From JBAZUK01 sp041661445 (GTDB lineage Bacteria; Chlamydiota; Chlamydiia; Chlamydiales; SM23-39), in the NCBI GenBank assembly GCA_041661445.1, contig JBAZUK010000007.1:1-64000 (forward strand): a stretch of DNA of 64,000 nt. Reading direction: 5' to 3'. The notes below the pieces were generated by a model. The model searched no databases. It saw only the letters and a program-made list of their open reading frames with translations, and was not told the origin of the DNA. Made by a program: the position numbers and the translations under genes. This document shows positions 1 through 8,297 of the stretch, in pieces (position 1 is the stretch's first letter; each line of letters starts with the position of its first letter).

Positions 1-319
1 CTTCTAATATTTTTTTAAAGATCCATACGTTAGCTGATATTTCAAGCCTAGAAAAATACTGTAGATTAAATCCAAGAATTTTATAAGGATCAGAGTCAAA
101 ATAACTAGTTCCGATAACGCCGCTTTTTTTTTCAAGCAGAAGACGGCATACGAGATATCCGCCTTCACACATCTGATTATAAATCACCGGGAGGCGCTTA
201 TTTGCTCTATTTTCAATATCTTTAATCTTTTTTAAATTTTCAAAATAATTATCTACTGCGTTTTCAGCAAACAATCTTATAAAAAAAAATAAAAACACAA
301 AAAAAAATTTAATATTCAT
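1..319 (-). CDS. Secreted protein of unknown function, 3' end outside window
   Basis: The reading frame is open from ATG at 319 down to the window edge (106 codons seen, no stop). Residues 1-18 form a typical Sec signal peptide: Lys at position 4, then a long Phe/Leu/Ile stretch ending FAENA. The remainder is a mixed, soluble-looking sequence with a CEGGYLVC motif around residues 51-58. I do not recognise a family. Codons in the middle of the frame (133-156) coincide exactly with the Illumina P7 oligonucleotide sequence. The frame continues through it, so either the protein is real there or three-base phase was kept by chance. The codons in that stretch (CTC, GTA, TGC, CGT, CTT, CTG) are unlike the AT-rich usage of the rest. 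Confidence 0.5.
   Translation of the reverse strand, partial: MNIKFFFVFLFFFIRLFAENAVDNYFENLKKIKDIENRANKRLPVIYNQMCEGGYLVCRLLLEKKSGVIGTSYFDSDPYKILGFNLQYFSRLEISANVWIFKKILE
133..156 (+). other. Exact match to Illumina P7 adapter sequence
   Basis: The 24 bases starting CAAGCAGAAGACGG and ending CATACGAGAT equal the Illumina P7 flow-cell oligonucleotide as I remember it. Read on the minus strand they are followed directly by nine A residues (124-132 as T on plus), which is the classic look of adapter read-through in raw reads. No index or TruSeq/Nextera stem is seen on the other side. This is most likely an assembly or trimming artefact, although a frame stays open across it. Confidence 0.75.
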
Positions 320-430
320 TTTAGGAAATTAAAAAAAAATAGAAGAAAGTAATAACAAGAAAAAAAATCTAATGCAACCTGATTTTAATAATTAAAGTAA
401 TTATTTTTTTATAAAAACATAAAGAGGATT

Positions 431-1102
431 ATGCAAACCTTAAGTCACATTAGACCTCCGACTAAATTAAAACAAATATATAAAGACTATAAGGATAAAG
501 AATTTAAGCTCCTCGATATCGGCTGCAGAAACCACCCTTCCTCCCTATTCAAGAAATGGTTTTCCACAAGTAAAATACTATGGAGTTGACAAAACTATCT
601 ATAACAATTCTCAAGAAGACTTGAACTCAATGTAAAAGTTTTTCCAATTAGACCTGTCAAGTCTCAATTTCAATGAAATTGAAGACAATTTTTTGATGTT
701 ATTTACATGTCACATGCTATAGAACACCTCCCAAATGGCCTAGATGTTCTAAATCTATTAATAAAAAAGTTAAAAAAAGACGGAAGGCTCTATATCGAAT
801 TCCCTTCAACCAATTCACTTTCGCTCCCAACAGCCAGGGGAACCTTAAATTTCTCGGATGATCCGGCTCATATAAAAATATATGACATCAAGGAAATTTC
901 AAACGAATTGATGAAAAATAATTTTAGAATTATAAAAGCTGGTATTGCAAAAGACTATCTTAGAATTATGCTATTTTTTATATCTCTTCCCTATCAATTT
1001 TATTCTTTAATCAGATATAAGAAACTAACAGTAAAATATGGCCTTTGGGATATTTGCAATTTCTCACATTTTGTTTATGCCAAAAAAAACTCAGATTTAT
1101 AA
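431..1102 (+). pseudogene. Broken class I SAM-dependent methyltransferase
   Basis: Translation from ATG at 431 (preceded by AAAGAGG) gives a start of about 45 residues with the SAM-binding motif LLDIGC, then leaves frame at a run of four T (560-563) where three would keep it. The next frame carries YYGVDKTIYNNSQ but meets TAA at 633-635. It resumes with FFQLDLSSLNFNEIEDN and is lost again at the T run 689-694, where one more T would be needed. The third frame (to 1102) holds DVIYMSHAIEHL, a methyltransferase type 11 post-II motif, and the C-terminus. Two homopolymer frameshifts plus a stop mean either decay or poor sequence quality. The substrate cannot be guessed. Confidence 0.75.
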
Positions 1103-1203
1103 ATCTTTCTTTGTTTTATATTGAATGTTTTATTTGAAAATTATGGATTTTTCTTATATATTAAAAGATAAATAATTATTTAATTTTTAATATAAGGAAT
1201 AAA

Positions 1204-3348
1204 ATGTCTTATTTAAAACAATTTAAAGAAAAAATAAAAAATAATGATTATCCTGAATTTTTAAAAATTTGGGAAGAATACTGCTATAGCGACGAAGCAA
1301 ATTACGATGAACTTAAAACAATATTAATTGAAGTAAAAAAATCCGATATGGCAATTTCTTTTGGCCAGCATGTGAATAGAGCGCTTTTTCTGTGGGAAAA
1401 ATTAAAAGATCAAAACCAAAAAGATGATATTTTAAAAATAATAGTCGATATCCAAAATAAAAATGATGAAGATCTTGCTGAAATAACTTACCAATACCTG
1501 AAAACAAAATATCATGATGATCCTCTTTTCAATGAAAAAATTCGTTTAATTGGACTTAGAAACAGGGATAACTATCAAGGTGCAATAAGCAAATATGAGT
1601 TATTAACTCACATAAAAAAAGGCAGATTTGTATTTCACAATGCCGGCTGGGGGACAGGGGAGATTTTGGATTTTTCTTTATTAAGAGAAGAAATTCAGCT
1701 TGAATTTGAATATGTTGTCGGACATAAAAGCTTATCTTTTGAAAACGCCCTAAAAACATTAACGCCTTTACCAGACACACATTTTCTTTCCAGAAGATTT
1801 GGCAATCCGGATCTTTTAGAAGCACAAGCCAAAGAAAATCCTTTAGAAGTTATTAAAATGGTCTTAAGTGATTTAGGCCCATTAAATTCAGCAGAAATCA
1901 AAGACGCTCTTTGTGATCTTGTAATTCCTTCAGACGAATGGAATAAATGGTGGCAAAGTGCAAAATCAAAAATAAAAAAAGACAGGAAAATTGAATCACC
2001 GATTAATTCTTCAGATCCCTTTTTATTGAGAGAAAAAGATGTTGATTTTGAACAAATCCTGCAACAAAAATTCGATGCTAAGCCAAAGCCTAAAGAGATT
2101 ATTGAAATGGTAAATTCGTTTATTAAAGATTATCCAGATACTTTAAAAAACGAAGATTTTCGAAAAACATTAATATTGAAATTATTGGACGTTCTTTCTT
2201 TTGAAGAGTTGACAAATCCTTTAAAACTCCAAATATATTTCTTTTTAGAAATCTTAAAAGCCGACAAGGATTTAATAAAAATTAAGGAGATCATCGAACA
2301 GGCAAACAATTTAAACGAACTGATAGAATCTATTGATATTCTACATTTTAAAAAAAGGCTGTTATCCGCAATACGTGAGCACAAAAAAGATTGGGAAAGT
2401 TTCTTTTTGAATCAGCTTTTGAGCATCAATCAGAATAACTTGAGAGATTATATTCTTAATGAACTGATTGAGTCAAAATCATCTAGATTATCAAACAAAT
2501 TAAGAGAGCTGAGAGAGCATCCCTTGATGTACCCAACAGCATTTTTCTGGTTCTTCCAAAAAGTCTTTTCAGAAAAAAACATACTTCTATCAGACATCGA
2601 AAGTAAAAACATTTTCTTCGAGAGTTTTTTAATTTTACTTGATCATTTAGAAAACAAAAATGAATATAAAGAACTAGCAAAAAAAATGATCGCTTTACTT
2701 TCTTCCGATAGATATAATCTTGTCAGAACCGTCATGGAAAACGCATCTGTAAATCAAGCAAAAGAATATTTGCTATTAGCAACTAAATGCAGGCTTCTGA
2801 ATGATCATGACATTAAAATTATTCATTCGCTTGCAAAAGTCGTCCATCCAAACTTAGAAGAATATAAGCCTGAAACAGCTGATGACGATGCCGTATGGGC
2901 AACAGAAGATGGTTTTATAAAAATCAAGACTAAATTAAATCATCTTTCTACAAAAGAAATGATAGACAATGCTAAGGAAATTGAAGAAGCAAGAGCTCAC
3001 GGGGATTTAAGAGAAAATGCCGAATACAAAGCAGCTCTGGAAAGAAGAAGCAGGCTCCAATCTGAAATAAGGACCTTATCCTTATTAATTAATAACGTTA
3101 AAATTATTAATAAATCAGAGATTACAACAGAAAAAGCAGAAATTGGCACAATTATTGAATGTACAAATGAAAAAGGCGAAAAAGCAACCTTCACTATCTT
3201 AGGTCCTTTTGAAGCCGATGCAGAAAAAAACATTCTTTCGTTTCAATCAAAGTTAGCTAAAGACATTATTGGTAAATCAGTAGGAGAAAAATTTTCTTTG
3301 AAAAATAATATTTATACAATTGTTGATATACGAAGTTATTTCGAATAA
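1204..3348 (+). CDS. greA: Transcription elongation factor GreA with long chlamydial N-terminal extension
   Basis: GreA binds the RNA polymerase secondary channel and stimulates cleavage of backtracked transcripts. The Gre domain is only the last 160 or so residues: the coiled-coil hairpin with the acidic tip EARAHGDLRENAEY (about 597-610), then the FKBP-like C-terminal part ending in VGEKFSLKNNIYTIVDI. The preceding 540 or so residues are helical, repeat-like and charged, and resemble no other bacterial Gre factor. In Chlamydia trachomatis GreA (CT636) has the same architecture and about 715 aa, so the length is normal for the phylum. The start ATG 1204 follows AAGGAATAAA. rdgB follows 48 bases downstream on the same strand. 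Confidence 0.95.
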   Translation: MSYLKQFKEKIKNNDYPEFLKIWEEYCYSDEANYDELKTILIEVKKSDMAISFGQHVNRALFLWEKLKDQNQKDDILKIIVDIQNKNDEDLAEITYQYLKTKYHDDPLFNEKIRLIGLRNRDNYQGAISKYELLTHIKKGRFVFHNAGWGTGEILDFSLLREEIQLEFEYVVGHKSLSFENALKTLTPLPDTHFLSRRFGNPDLLEAQAKENPLEVIKMVLSDLGPLNSAEIKDALCDLVIPSDEWNKWWQSAKSKIKKDRKIESPINSSDPFLLREKDVDFEQILQQKFDAKPKPKEIIEMVNSFIKDYPDTLKNEDFRKTLILKLLDVLSFEELTNPLKLQIYFFLEILKADKDLIKIKEIIEQANNLNELIESIDILHFKKRLLSAIREHKKDWESFFLNQLLSINQNNLRDYILNELIESKSSRLSNKLRELREHPLMYPTAFFWFFQKVFSEKNILLSDIESKNIFFESFLILLDHLENKNEYKELAKKMIALLSSDRYNLVRTVMENASVNQAKEYLLLATKCRLLNDHDIKIIHSLAKVVHPNLEEYKPETADDDAVWATEDGFIKIKTKLNHLSTKEMIDNAKEIEEARAHGDLRENAEYKAALERRSRLQSEIRTLSLLINNVKIINKSEITTEKAEIGTIIECTNEKGEKATFTILGPFEADAEKNILSFQSKLAKDIIGKSVGEKFSLKNNIYTIVDIRSYFE

Positions 3349-3396
3349 TTATTAATAGATGTATATTCTTTTTAGAATGACATTAGGAAAAATTTT

Positions 3397-4041
3397 ATGA
3401 ATATTGAAGTTTCAAAAAAGCCGAATTCAAAAAAATTTCAATTAATCATAGCGACTAAAAATATTCATAAGATCAGAGAATATAAAAGCATTTTGAATGA
3501 ATTATTGCCAAATATTGATTTATTGAGCTTATTTGATTTTCCAAAATACAAGCCGCCAATAGAATCCGGTTCTACTTTTGAAGAAAACGCAAAATTAAAA
3601 GCCCTTGATGCAGCAACTAATCTAGATGCTTGGGTAATAGCTGATGATTCAGGAATAATCGTTCCTGCATTAAATAACGAGCCTGGCATCTATTCAGCTC
3701 GTTATGCAGGAAATCAAGCAACAGATGCAGACAACAGAAAAAAATTATTATCAAAGATGGAGTCTTTTTCTGAAAAAAACAGATTCGCTTATTTTAAATG
3801 CTGTATTGCTTTAGCCCATTCAAAAGAGCTAAAAAAATGCGTTTGCGCTACATGTGAAGGGAAGATCGAAACTGAAGAAAGGGGAGGAGAGGGATTCGGT
3901 TATGATCCAATATTTACTAAACATGATTATAACAAAACATTCGCTGAACTTAACGGCTCATTGAAAAACAAAATATCACATAGAAGAAAAGCCATAGATA
4001 GACTTCTGCCAACATTACAGATGATAATAAGTAAGTCATAA
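3397..4041 (+). CDS. rdgB: XTP/dITP pyrophosphatase (RdgB/HAM1 family)
   Basis: This enzyme removes non-canonical purine nucleoside triphosphates (dITP, XTP) from the nucleotide pool, releasing the monophosphate and pyrophosphate in the cytoplasm. At 214 aa it is close to the family norm. Visible motifs are the N-terminal nucleotide-binding IIATKNIHKIREYKSI, TFEENAKLKA, the catalytic ADDSGI followed by PGIYSARYAG, GEGFGYDPIF and the C-terminal SHRRKA. Its stop codon overlaps the start of the next gene (TAATG at 4039-4043), so the NYN-domain gene is probably co-translated. The best match in Chlamydia is CT606 from memory. Confidence 0.95.
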   Translation: MNIEVSKKPNSKKFQLIIATKNIHKIREYKSILNELLPNIDLLSLFDFPKYKPPIESGSTFEENAKLKALDAATNLDAWVIADDSGIIVPALNNEPGIYSARYAGNQATDADNRKKLLSKMESFSEKNRFAYFKCCIALAHSKELKKCVCATCEGKIETEERGGEGFGYDPIFTKHDYNKTFAELNGSLKNKISHRRKAIDRLLPTLQMIISKS

Positions 4042-4532
4042 TGCTTTATTTAATAGATGGATACAATCTTTTATTTCGTCTCTTTTCTTCTGAAAAAAAA
4101 ATTGAGGTCCAAAGAAATCTTTTAATTGATTTTTTAGAAGAAAAAGCCACCAACCTCAATCTTAAAATTCAGGTTATTTTTGATGGTCATCATCAAAACA
4201 GTGAATTACCAAATCAATCATATCAGAACAACATAAAAATAATATATACTCCAAAGGATCAGACTGCTGACGATTATATTTTAGACAAGATATTTTTAAG
4301 CAAGACACCATCCCAGCTAATAATTATTTCTTCTGATAAGTCTTTGCTTCAGAAAGCAAAACAATTAAAGGCTCAGACTAAAACAGTTGAATCGTTTTTA
4401 AGTTTTATTTCTTTAAGTGAGGATAAAATAAATGAGACAGAAATGAATGAAGAAGACTTTATCGATACAAAAGAGAACATAGAGAGACTTCTTAAAATTT
4501 TTAAGGAAAAATATAAAGATGAAAAAAACTAA
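4041..4532 (+). CDS. YacP-like NYN-domain (PIN-like) RNA-binding/nuclease protein
   Basis: The N-terminus MLYLIDGYNLLFRLF is the hallmark of the YacP/Rae1 NYN fold, whose first Asp is part of the metal-binding acidic cluster. QVIFDGHH and KDQTADDYILDKI (about 70-84) supply further acidic residues, and LIIISSDKSLLQKAK is the strand carrying the distal Asp. In Firmicutes Rae1/YacP is a ribosome-associated endoribonuclease; a similar role here is inference. It starts on the last base of rdgB. The 163-aa length is normal. It converges with the acylphosphatase gene, overlapping by 4 bases. Confidence 0.8.
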   Translation: MLYLIDGYNLLFRLFSSEKKIEVQRNLLIDFLEEKATNLNLKIQVIFDGHHQNSELPNQSYQNNIKIIYTPKDQTADDYILDKIFLSKTPSQLIIISSDKSLLQKAKQLKAQTKTVESFLSFISLSEDKINETEMNEEDFIDTKENIERLLKIFKEKYKDEKN

Positions 4533-4828
4533 TATTTAATTTTAAAAGACTCAAATTCAGGACAGGGAAATAGATGTTTTTTTTCTAAACTATCTATAGA
4601 ACCAAATCCGGGTTTTTCCTCATTTTTTTTCAAAAACAAATCTAACACTTTTTCACTTGACACAGCGACTATTTCAACAGATTTATCTGAAAGATTTTGG
4701 ACATATCCCTTTATATTTAGATCTTCAGCATATTTTCTTATATGCTCTCTGAAATGTACGCCCTGAACCTTTCCTTCAAATATTATTCTGAGACAAATTC
4801 TCTCTTTCATGGTTTCCATCCCAATCAA
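4529..4828 (-). CDS. Acylphosphatase
   Basis: This small enzyme hydrolyses carboxyl-phosphate bonds. The signature is present: GKVQGVHFR carries the phosphate-binding Arg, and GYVQNLSDKSVEI carries the catalytic Asn. The family is normally about 90 aa; three candidate Met codons lie at residues 1, 4 and 7 (4828, 4819, 4810), and all of them place the start inside the upstream dus gene. With the first Met the overlap is 53 bases, which suggests translational coupling. Sequence after the catalytic Asn is less typical (KKNEEKPGFGSI), but the fold length is right. Substrate in vivo is unknown. Confidence 0.85.
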   Translation of the reverse strand: MIGMETMKERICLRIIFEGKVQGVHFREHIRKYAEDLNIKGYVQNLSDKSVEIVAVSSEKVLDLFLKKNEEKPGFGSIDSLEKKHLFPCPEFESFKIKY

Positions 4829-5780
4829 AGCTATTAATTAATGACCTAACTTCCTCGATATTATCTGATTTATTAATATGTATTCTTAATTGCTTAATAT
4901 CTCTAACCTCTTTTAATAGCCATCCACAGATTCTTCTTACATCAAAAATTGCTTTTTCACTACCTTTTTCTTCAATGATGTAATCAATATATCTTAATAT
5001 TGAGTTTTTTTTATCAAATCCGCTTTCACCTGCATTATTCAAGAAATATCTCTCGATTTCGTTGGAGATATTAGGATTATATAAAAACCCCCTGGCCACC
5101 ATTATTCCATCACAATTAGTTAATTTGAACATTTCATCAGCATCTTTAGGAGAATAGACATCTCCATTTCCAAAAACCAAAATTTTCTTCGCTTGTTCCT
5201 TACATTCTTTGATATAATTCCAATCTGACTTTCCGGAGTATCCTTGTTTTTTTGTTCTTCCATGAATCGTTATTGCACTGCAGCCGGCTTCTTCTGCTAT
5301 TTTGACAATTTCTTTTGCGCAAATTGAATTTTCATCCCAACCCAGCCTAATTTTAACTGTAACTGGAATTTTTACTGCTTTAGTCATTAAGGATAACATC
5401 TGGGAAATTAACAAAGGAGTCTTAAGCATCGCAGCCCCGCTGCCATCTTTAACAACCTTCGGCACCGGGCAACCGCAATTTAAATCAATTATTTGAAAAC
5501 CTAAATCTTCTACAATCTTTGCAGCGTCGCTCACAATTCGCGAATCTGAACCACATAACTGAGCTCCGATTGGAGACATATCCTTGGTATACTTTAATAT
5601 TTTATAGCTCTTTTCTCTTATAAGAGCTTCCATCTTGATCATTTCACAAAACATCAATCCTTTATGATAATGTCTTATAAATCGTCTGAAGGCAAAATCA
5701 GTATATTCAGCCAAGGGAGCAAACAATATATTGCTATCCAGAAGCAAATTATTAATTTTAAATTCTTGTTTAAAACTCAT
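4776..5780 (-). CDS. dus: tRNA-dihydrouridine synthase
   Basis: This FMN-dependent enzyme reduces uridines in the tRNA D-loop. The 334-aa protein has the TIM-barrel start FAPLAEYTDFAFRRF, the PIGAQLCGSD strand, the active-site DLNCGCPVPKVVKDGSGAAML with the catalytic Cys, KIRLGWDE, the FMN-phosphate site TIHGRTKKQGYSG, and GNGDVYSP followed by GIMVARGFLYNP. The subtype is closest to DusB/NifR3, by inspection only. Its ATG overlaps the stop of the upstream yggT gene (ATGA at 5777-5780), and the acylphosphatase start lies inside its 3' end. The three genes form a minus-strand operon yggT-dus-acylphosphatase. Confidence 0.93.
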   Translation of the reverse strand: MSFKQEFKINNLLLDSNILFAPLAEYTDFAFRRFIRHYHKGLMFCEMIKMEALIREKSYKILKYTKDMSPIGAQLCGSDSRIVSDAAKIVEDLGFQIIDLNCGCPVPKVVKDGSGAAMLKTPLLISQMLSLMTKAVKIPVTVKIRLGWDENSICAKEIVKIAEEAGCSAITIHGRTKKQGYSGKSDWNYIKECKEQAKKILVFGNGDVYSPKDADEMFKLTNCDGIMVARGFLYNPNISNEIERYFLNNAGESGFDKKNSILRYIDYIIEEKGSEKAIFDVRRICGWLLKEVRDIKQLRIHINKSDNIEEVRSLINSFDWDGNHERENLSQNNI

Positions 5781-6028
5781 CGAATGAAATGTAAAATAAA
5801 TTTTTCAAACAGTTGAAGGACGAGAAGACCAACCAATGGACTAAGATCCAAAGCTCCTCCGATCATAGGAATTAATCTTCTAAAAATTTTTAAATAGGGT
5901 TCAGTATAATAACTAATAAAACGCATCAAATTATGGTTTTGAAACTGAGGAATCCAGGAGCCTAATACTCTAGCTATTAAAAAAAAATTATAACAGGTAA
6001 ATAATATCTTTATTATATGAGCAAACAT
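5777..6028 (-). CDS. YggT-family membrane protein
   Basis: This 83-aa integral membrane protein has two hydrophobic segments (about 5-22 and 60-78) around the conserved YggT pattern: SWIPQFQNHNLMRFISYYTEPYLKIFRRLIP followed by LSPLVGLLVLQLF (shown here as separate motif parts; the first spans residues 25-55). The family is linked to osmotic tolerance and to cell-division or membrane organisation in other bacteria; the precise role is unsettled. It is the first gene of the minus-strand operon with dus (4-base overlap). The promoter must lie in the 146-base divergent spacer shared with the GspL-like gene. Confidence 0.8.
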   Translation of the reverse strand: MFAHIIKILFTCYNFFLIARVLGSWIPQFQNHNLMRFISYYTEPYLKIFRRLIPMIGGALDLSPLVGLLVLQLFEKFILHFIR

Positions 6029-6174
6029 AAGTTTTTGGATAAACTTTTTTTTGTTTTAAATTTTACTATTTGTCATTATTAAAGTCATGATTAAAAAAAT
6101 ATTTTCATCCTTCACAGGAATGTCATTTAATAGTAAAATTATTCTTTTTTCAGATTTGGGAGTAATTTACAAAA

Positions 6175-7668
6175 ATGCAATTTGTCGGAATAGACATCGA
6201 TAACGAAGACATCAAATTATCTATAATTAATCAAAAGAAGGATTTCCTTGAATCAAAATCCTTTAGCCTTGATGAATTTAACGTCAGCTCTAATGTAAAG
6301 CAGTTTTACAATAACTCTGCCGAAAAAAATTTTATTTCTTCAGGCTTAGATCTTCAGGACGTTTTAATTAAATCAGCGCCATTCAATGTAAAGAATTCGT
6401 TTTTTACCAAAAAGGCGATTTCTTTTCAAAAAGATCTTATCACAACAATAGATCCAGCTCAAACAATTGCATGTTATTTAAAACAAAAATCTAATTTGAA
6501 ATTTTTCATTACAACAAGAAGCATGCTAGAAAAACATTTACAAATGCTATCTCAAATAAAAATTGATCCCGATAATGTCTTTTGTGCAGCCACAGCCCTT
6601 TGCAGTTTTGCAAAAGAATACTTCCCCAACTCTAAAAATTCTTTTATCCTGCATGTTTGCAAGACAAAGACTTACTGCATTCTTATGAAGGATTTTTTAC
6701 CCGAAAAAACTTTTATCCTAAAGATTGGATTAAGCCAATTTATTGATGCGATGTTAGAAGATAAAAAAAACAAAAACTCGTCTTTGGATGTTTCCAAACT
6801 AAATCATAGTTCCAATCTTTTCAAAATTATTGATGGTTTCAAAGAGTCTATTGAAAAAACTTTTAATTCATTTACAGCCGAAGAGGAAAAATATCCATTA
6901 ATAGCCACCGGCGAAGTTGATTTTTTTGCAAATTTCACAAGTTTTATTAAAAACAGCAAAGTTTCCGAAATTTTAGAAATTGATAAAAAAGAAAAGAATT
7001 CGCAAATAAAAAAATATGCTATTTCCATCGGTCTAGCCTTATGTGCAAAATCTGATGAATATTCTAAAATTCAATTTAGAAACCAAGATTTTATACCTGA
7101 AAAAAAACTTTTAGTTTTCGGCAAAAAAATTGCTTCTTTTTTATGCATTTTATTTTTATCTTCAGCACTGATTTTCTTTGCTTTTTCTTATTATTTATCA
7201 AAAAACAGTTCAAATTTGAAACAAAAACTTTTGGAACTACAAAAATTTGAAAATGACCATCTAGGCTCCAATTTAACCTTCGCCGATAATAATTTGTTCA
7301 AAAACATTGATGATTTTGAAGATAAGATAAAAAAACAGACAAAAAATTTTCCTTACTTTTTGCAAGTTCCAAATGTTTCGCAAACTCTTTCCTGGTTAAA
7401 TAATAATGAAATTTTAAAAAACTCTCAAATAATAACGTTTAACTATTCGCTTGAGAGTTATCCTTCAGCATTATCCAAGACAGATCCGTATATTGCAAAA
7501 ATTGATCTTGAGTTTAAAACAAAAACACCTGCCGATGCCAGGGCATTTTATGATAATTTACTAAAAGGATCTGGCCTGGTTGATAGAACTCAGGAAATTA
7601 GATGGGAACAAAAAAATGATTCCTATACTGTTAGCTTTTATTTAAAAAAAACAATTCACAATGATTAA
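6175..7668 (+). CDS. GspL/PilM-PilN-like inner-membrane protein (CT646-like)
   Basis: The 497-aa protein opens with QFVGIDIDNEDIKLSII, the phosphate-1 loop of an actin-like ATPase fold as in PilM and the cytoplasmic part of GspL. Later landmarks are FITTRSMLEKHLQML and IATGEVDFFANF. A single membrane segment follows at about 318-341, then a periplasmic stretch with a coiled-coil start and a ferredoxin-like tail, the PilN/GspL layout. It is first in a run with a PilO/GspM-like gene, a MORN lipoprotein and ygfA, matching Chlamydia CT646-CT649 order from memory. I infer that it is the GspL-like assembly-platform subunit of the type II secretion system encoded at 49-56 kb. Sequence similarity is weak, so this rests on fold pattern and topology. 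Confidence 0.6.
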   Translation: MQFVGIDIDNEDIKLSIINQKKDFLESKSFSLDEFNVSSNVKQFYNNSAEKNFISSGLDLQDVLIKSAPFNVKNSFFTKKAISFQKDLITTIDPAQTIACYLKQKSNLKFFITTRSMLEKHLQMLSQIKIDPDNVFCAATALCSFAKEYFPNSKNSFILHVCKTKTYCILMKDFLPEKTFILKIGLSQFIDAMLEDKKNKNSSLDVSKLNHSSNLFKIIDGFKESIEKTFNSFTAEEEKYPLIATGEVDFFANFTSFIKNSKVSEILEIDKKEKNSQIKKYAISIGLALCAKSDEYSKIQFRNQDFIPEKKLLVFGKKIASFLCILFLSSALIFFAFSYYLSKNSSNLKQKLLELQKFENDHLGSNLTFADNNLFKNIDDFEDKIKKQTKNFPYFLQVPNVSQTLSWLNNNEILKNSQIITFNYSLESYPSALSKTDPYIAKIDLEFKTKTPADARAFYDNLLKGSGLVDRTQEIRWEQKNDSYTVSFYLKKTIHND

Positions 7669-7673
7669 ATACA

Positions 7674-8294
7674 ATGATTAAAGATATTTTAAAAAAAACC
7701 GGAAAATTATTTATTAAACCTAAAAATTTTATTTTTCTGATCGGATTGCTGTCCTTATTTTTTTTGATTATGTCCGTGTCTATATATTCGAAATTTCACA
7801 AACAACATTTTTATGCAAACAGGCTTAACAATCTGGATAACCTCATAAAAACTTCAGTTGATCAAAGAAAAAAAATTAAAGATTTCATCGATCAGAAAAC
7901 CTCGTATGATATTTTTTTTATCGACAACAAACTTGAATCCCTTTGTTTCTTGGGAAAAGAAAAACTGCTATTGAATAAATTATTAGATCACCCTGCATAT
8001 GAGAACTCATTAGAAATTCAAAATAGATTAAAATTAATTGATGGCAATTTAAATAAATTGCAATTTTCTGAAGAAAACATAAAAAGCACCAATCTTGTAA
8101 AGGAAACGGATGAATCTCAAATAAATACTATTGAAATAGATGAGTTTGACCTTGAAAATCTATTAAAAACAATCGAAAATTCTCCTAAAAATTCTCCTCA
8201 GCTTATTATAAAAAAGTTTATTTTAACCAAAACAAAACCTAGTGTTTTTTCATTAGATATGAAAATTCTAAAAAGAGAGTTTTTTAAAAAATAA
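7674..8294 (+). CDS. GspM/PilO-like single-span membrane protein (CT647-like)
   Basis: The protein has 206 aa, with one membrane segment at about 19-39 (FIFLIGLLSLFFLIMSVSIY), a short cytoplasmic N-terminus and a periplasmic remainder rich in Lys, Asn and Glu with predicted coiled coil. This is the topology of PilO/GspM, which pair with PilN/GspL. It starts 5 bases after the stop of the GspL-like gene and ends 3 bases before the MORN lipoprotein start, so it is in one operon. No catalytic motif is visible. A simple conserved chlamydial membrane protein is the alternative. Confidence 0.55.
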   Translation: MIKDILKKTGKLFIKPKNFIFLIGLLSLFFLIMSVSIYSKFHKQHFYANRLNNLDNLIKTSVDQRKKIKDFIDQKTSYDIFFIDNKLESLCFLGKEKLLLNKLLDHPAYENSLEIQNRLKLIDGNLNKLQFSEENIKSTNLVKETDESQINTIEIDEFDLENLLKTIENSPKNSPQLIIKKFILTKTKPSVFSLDMKILKREFFKK

Positions 8295-8297
8295 TAT

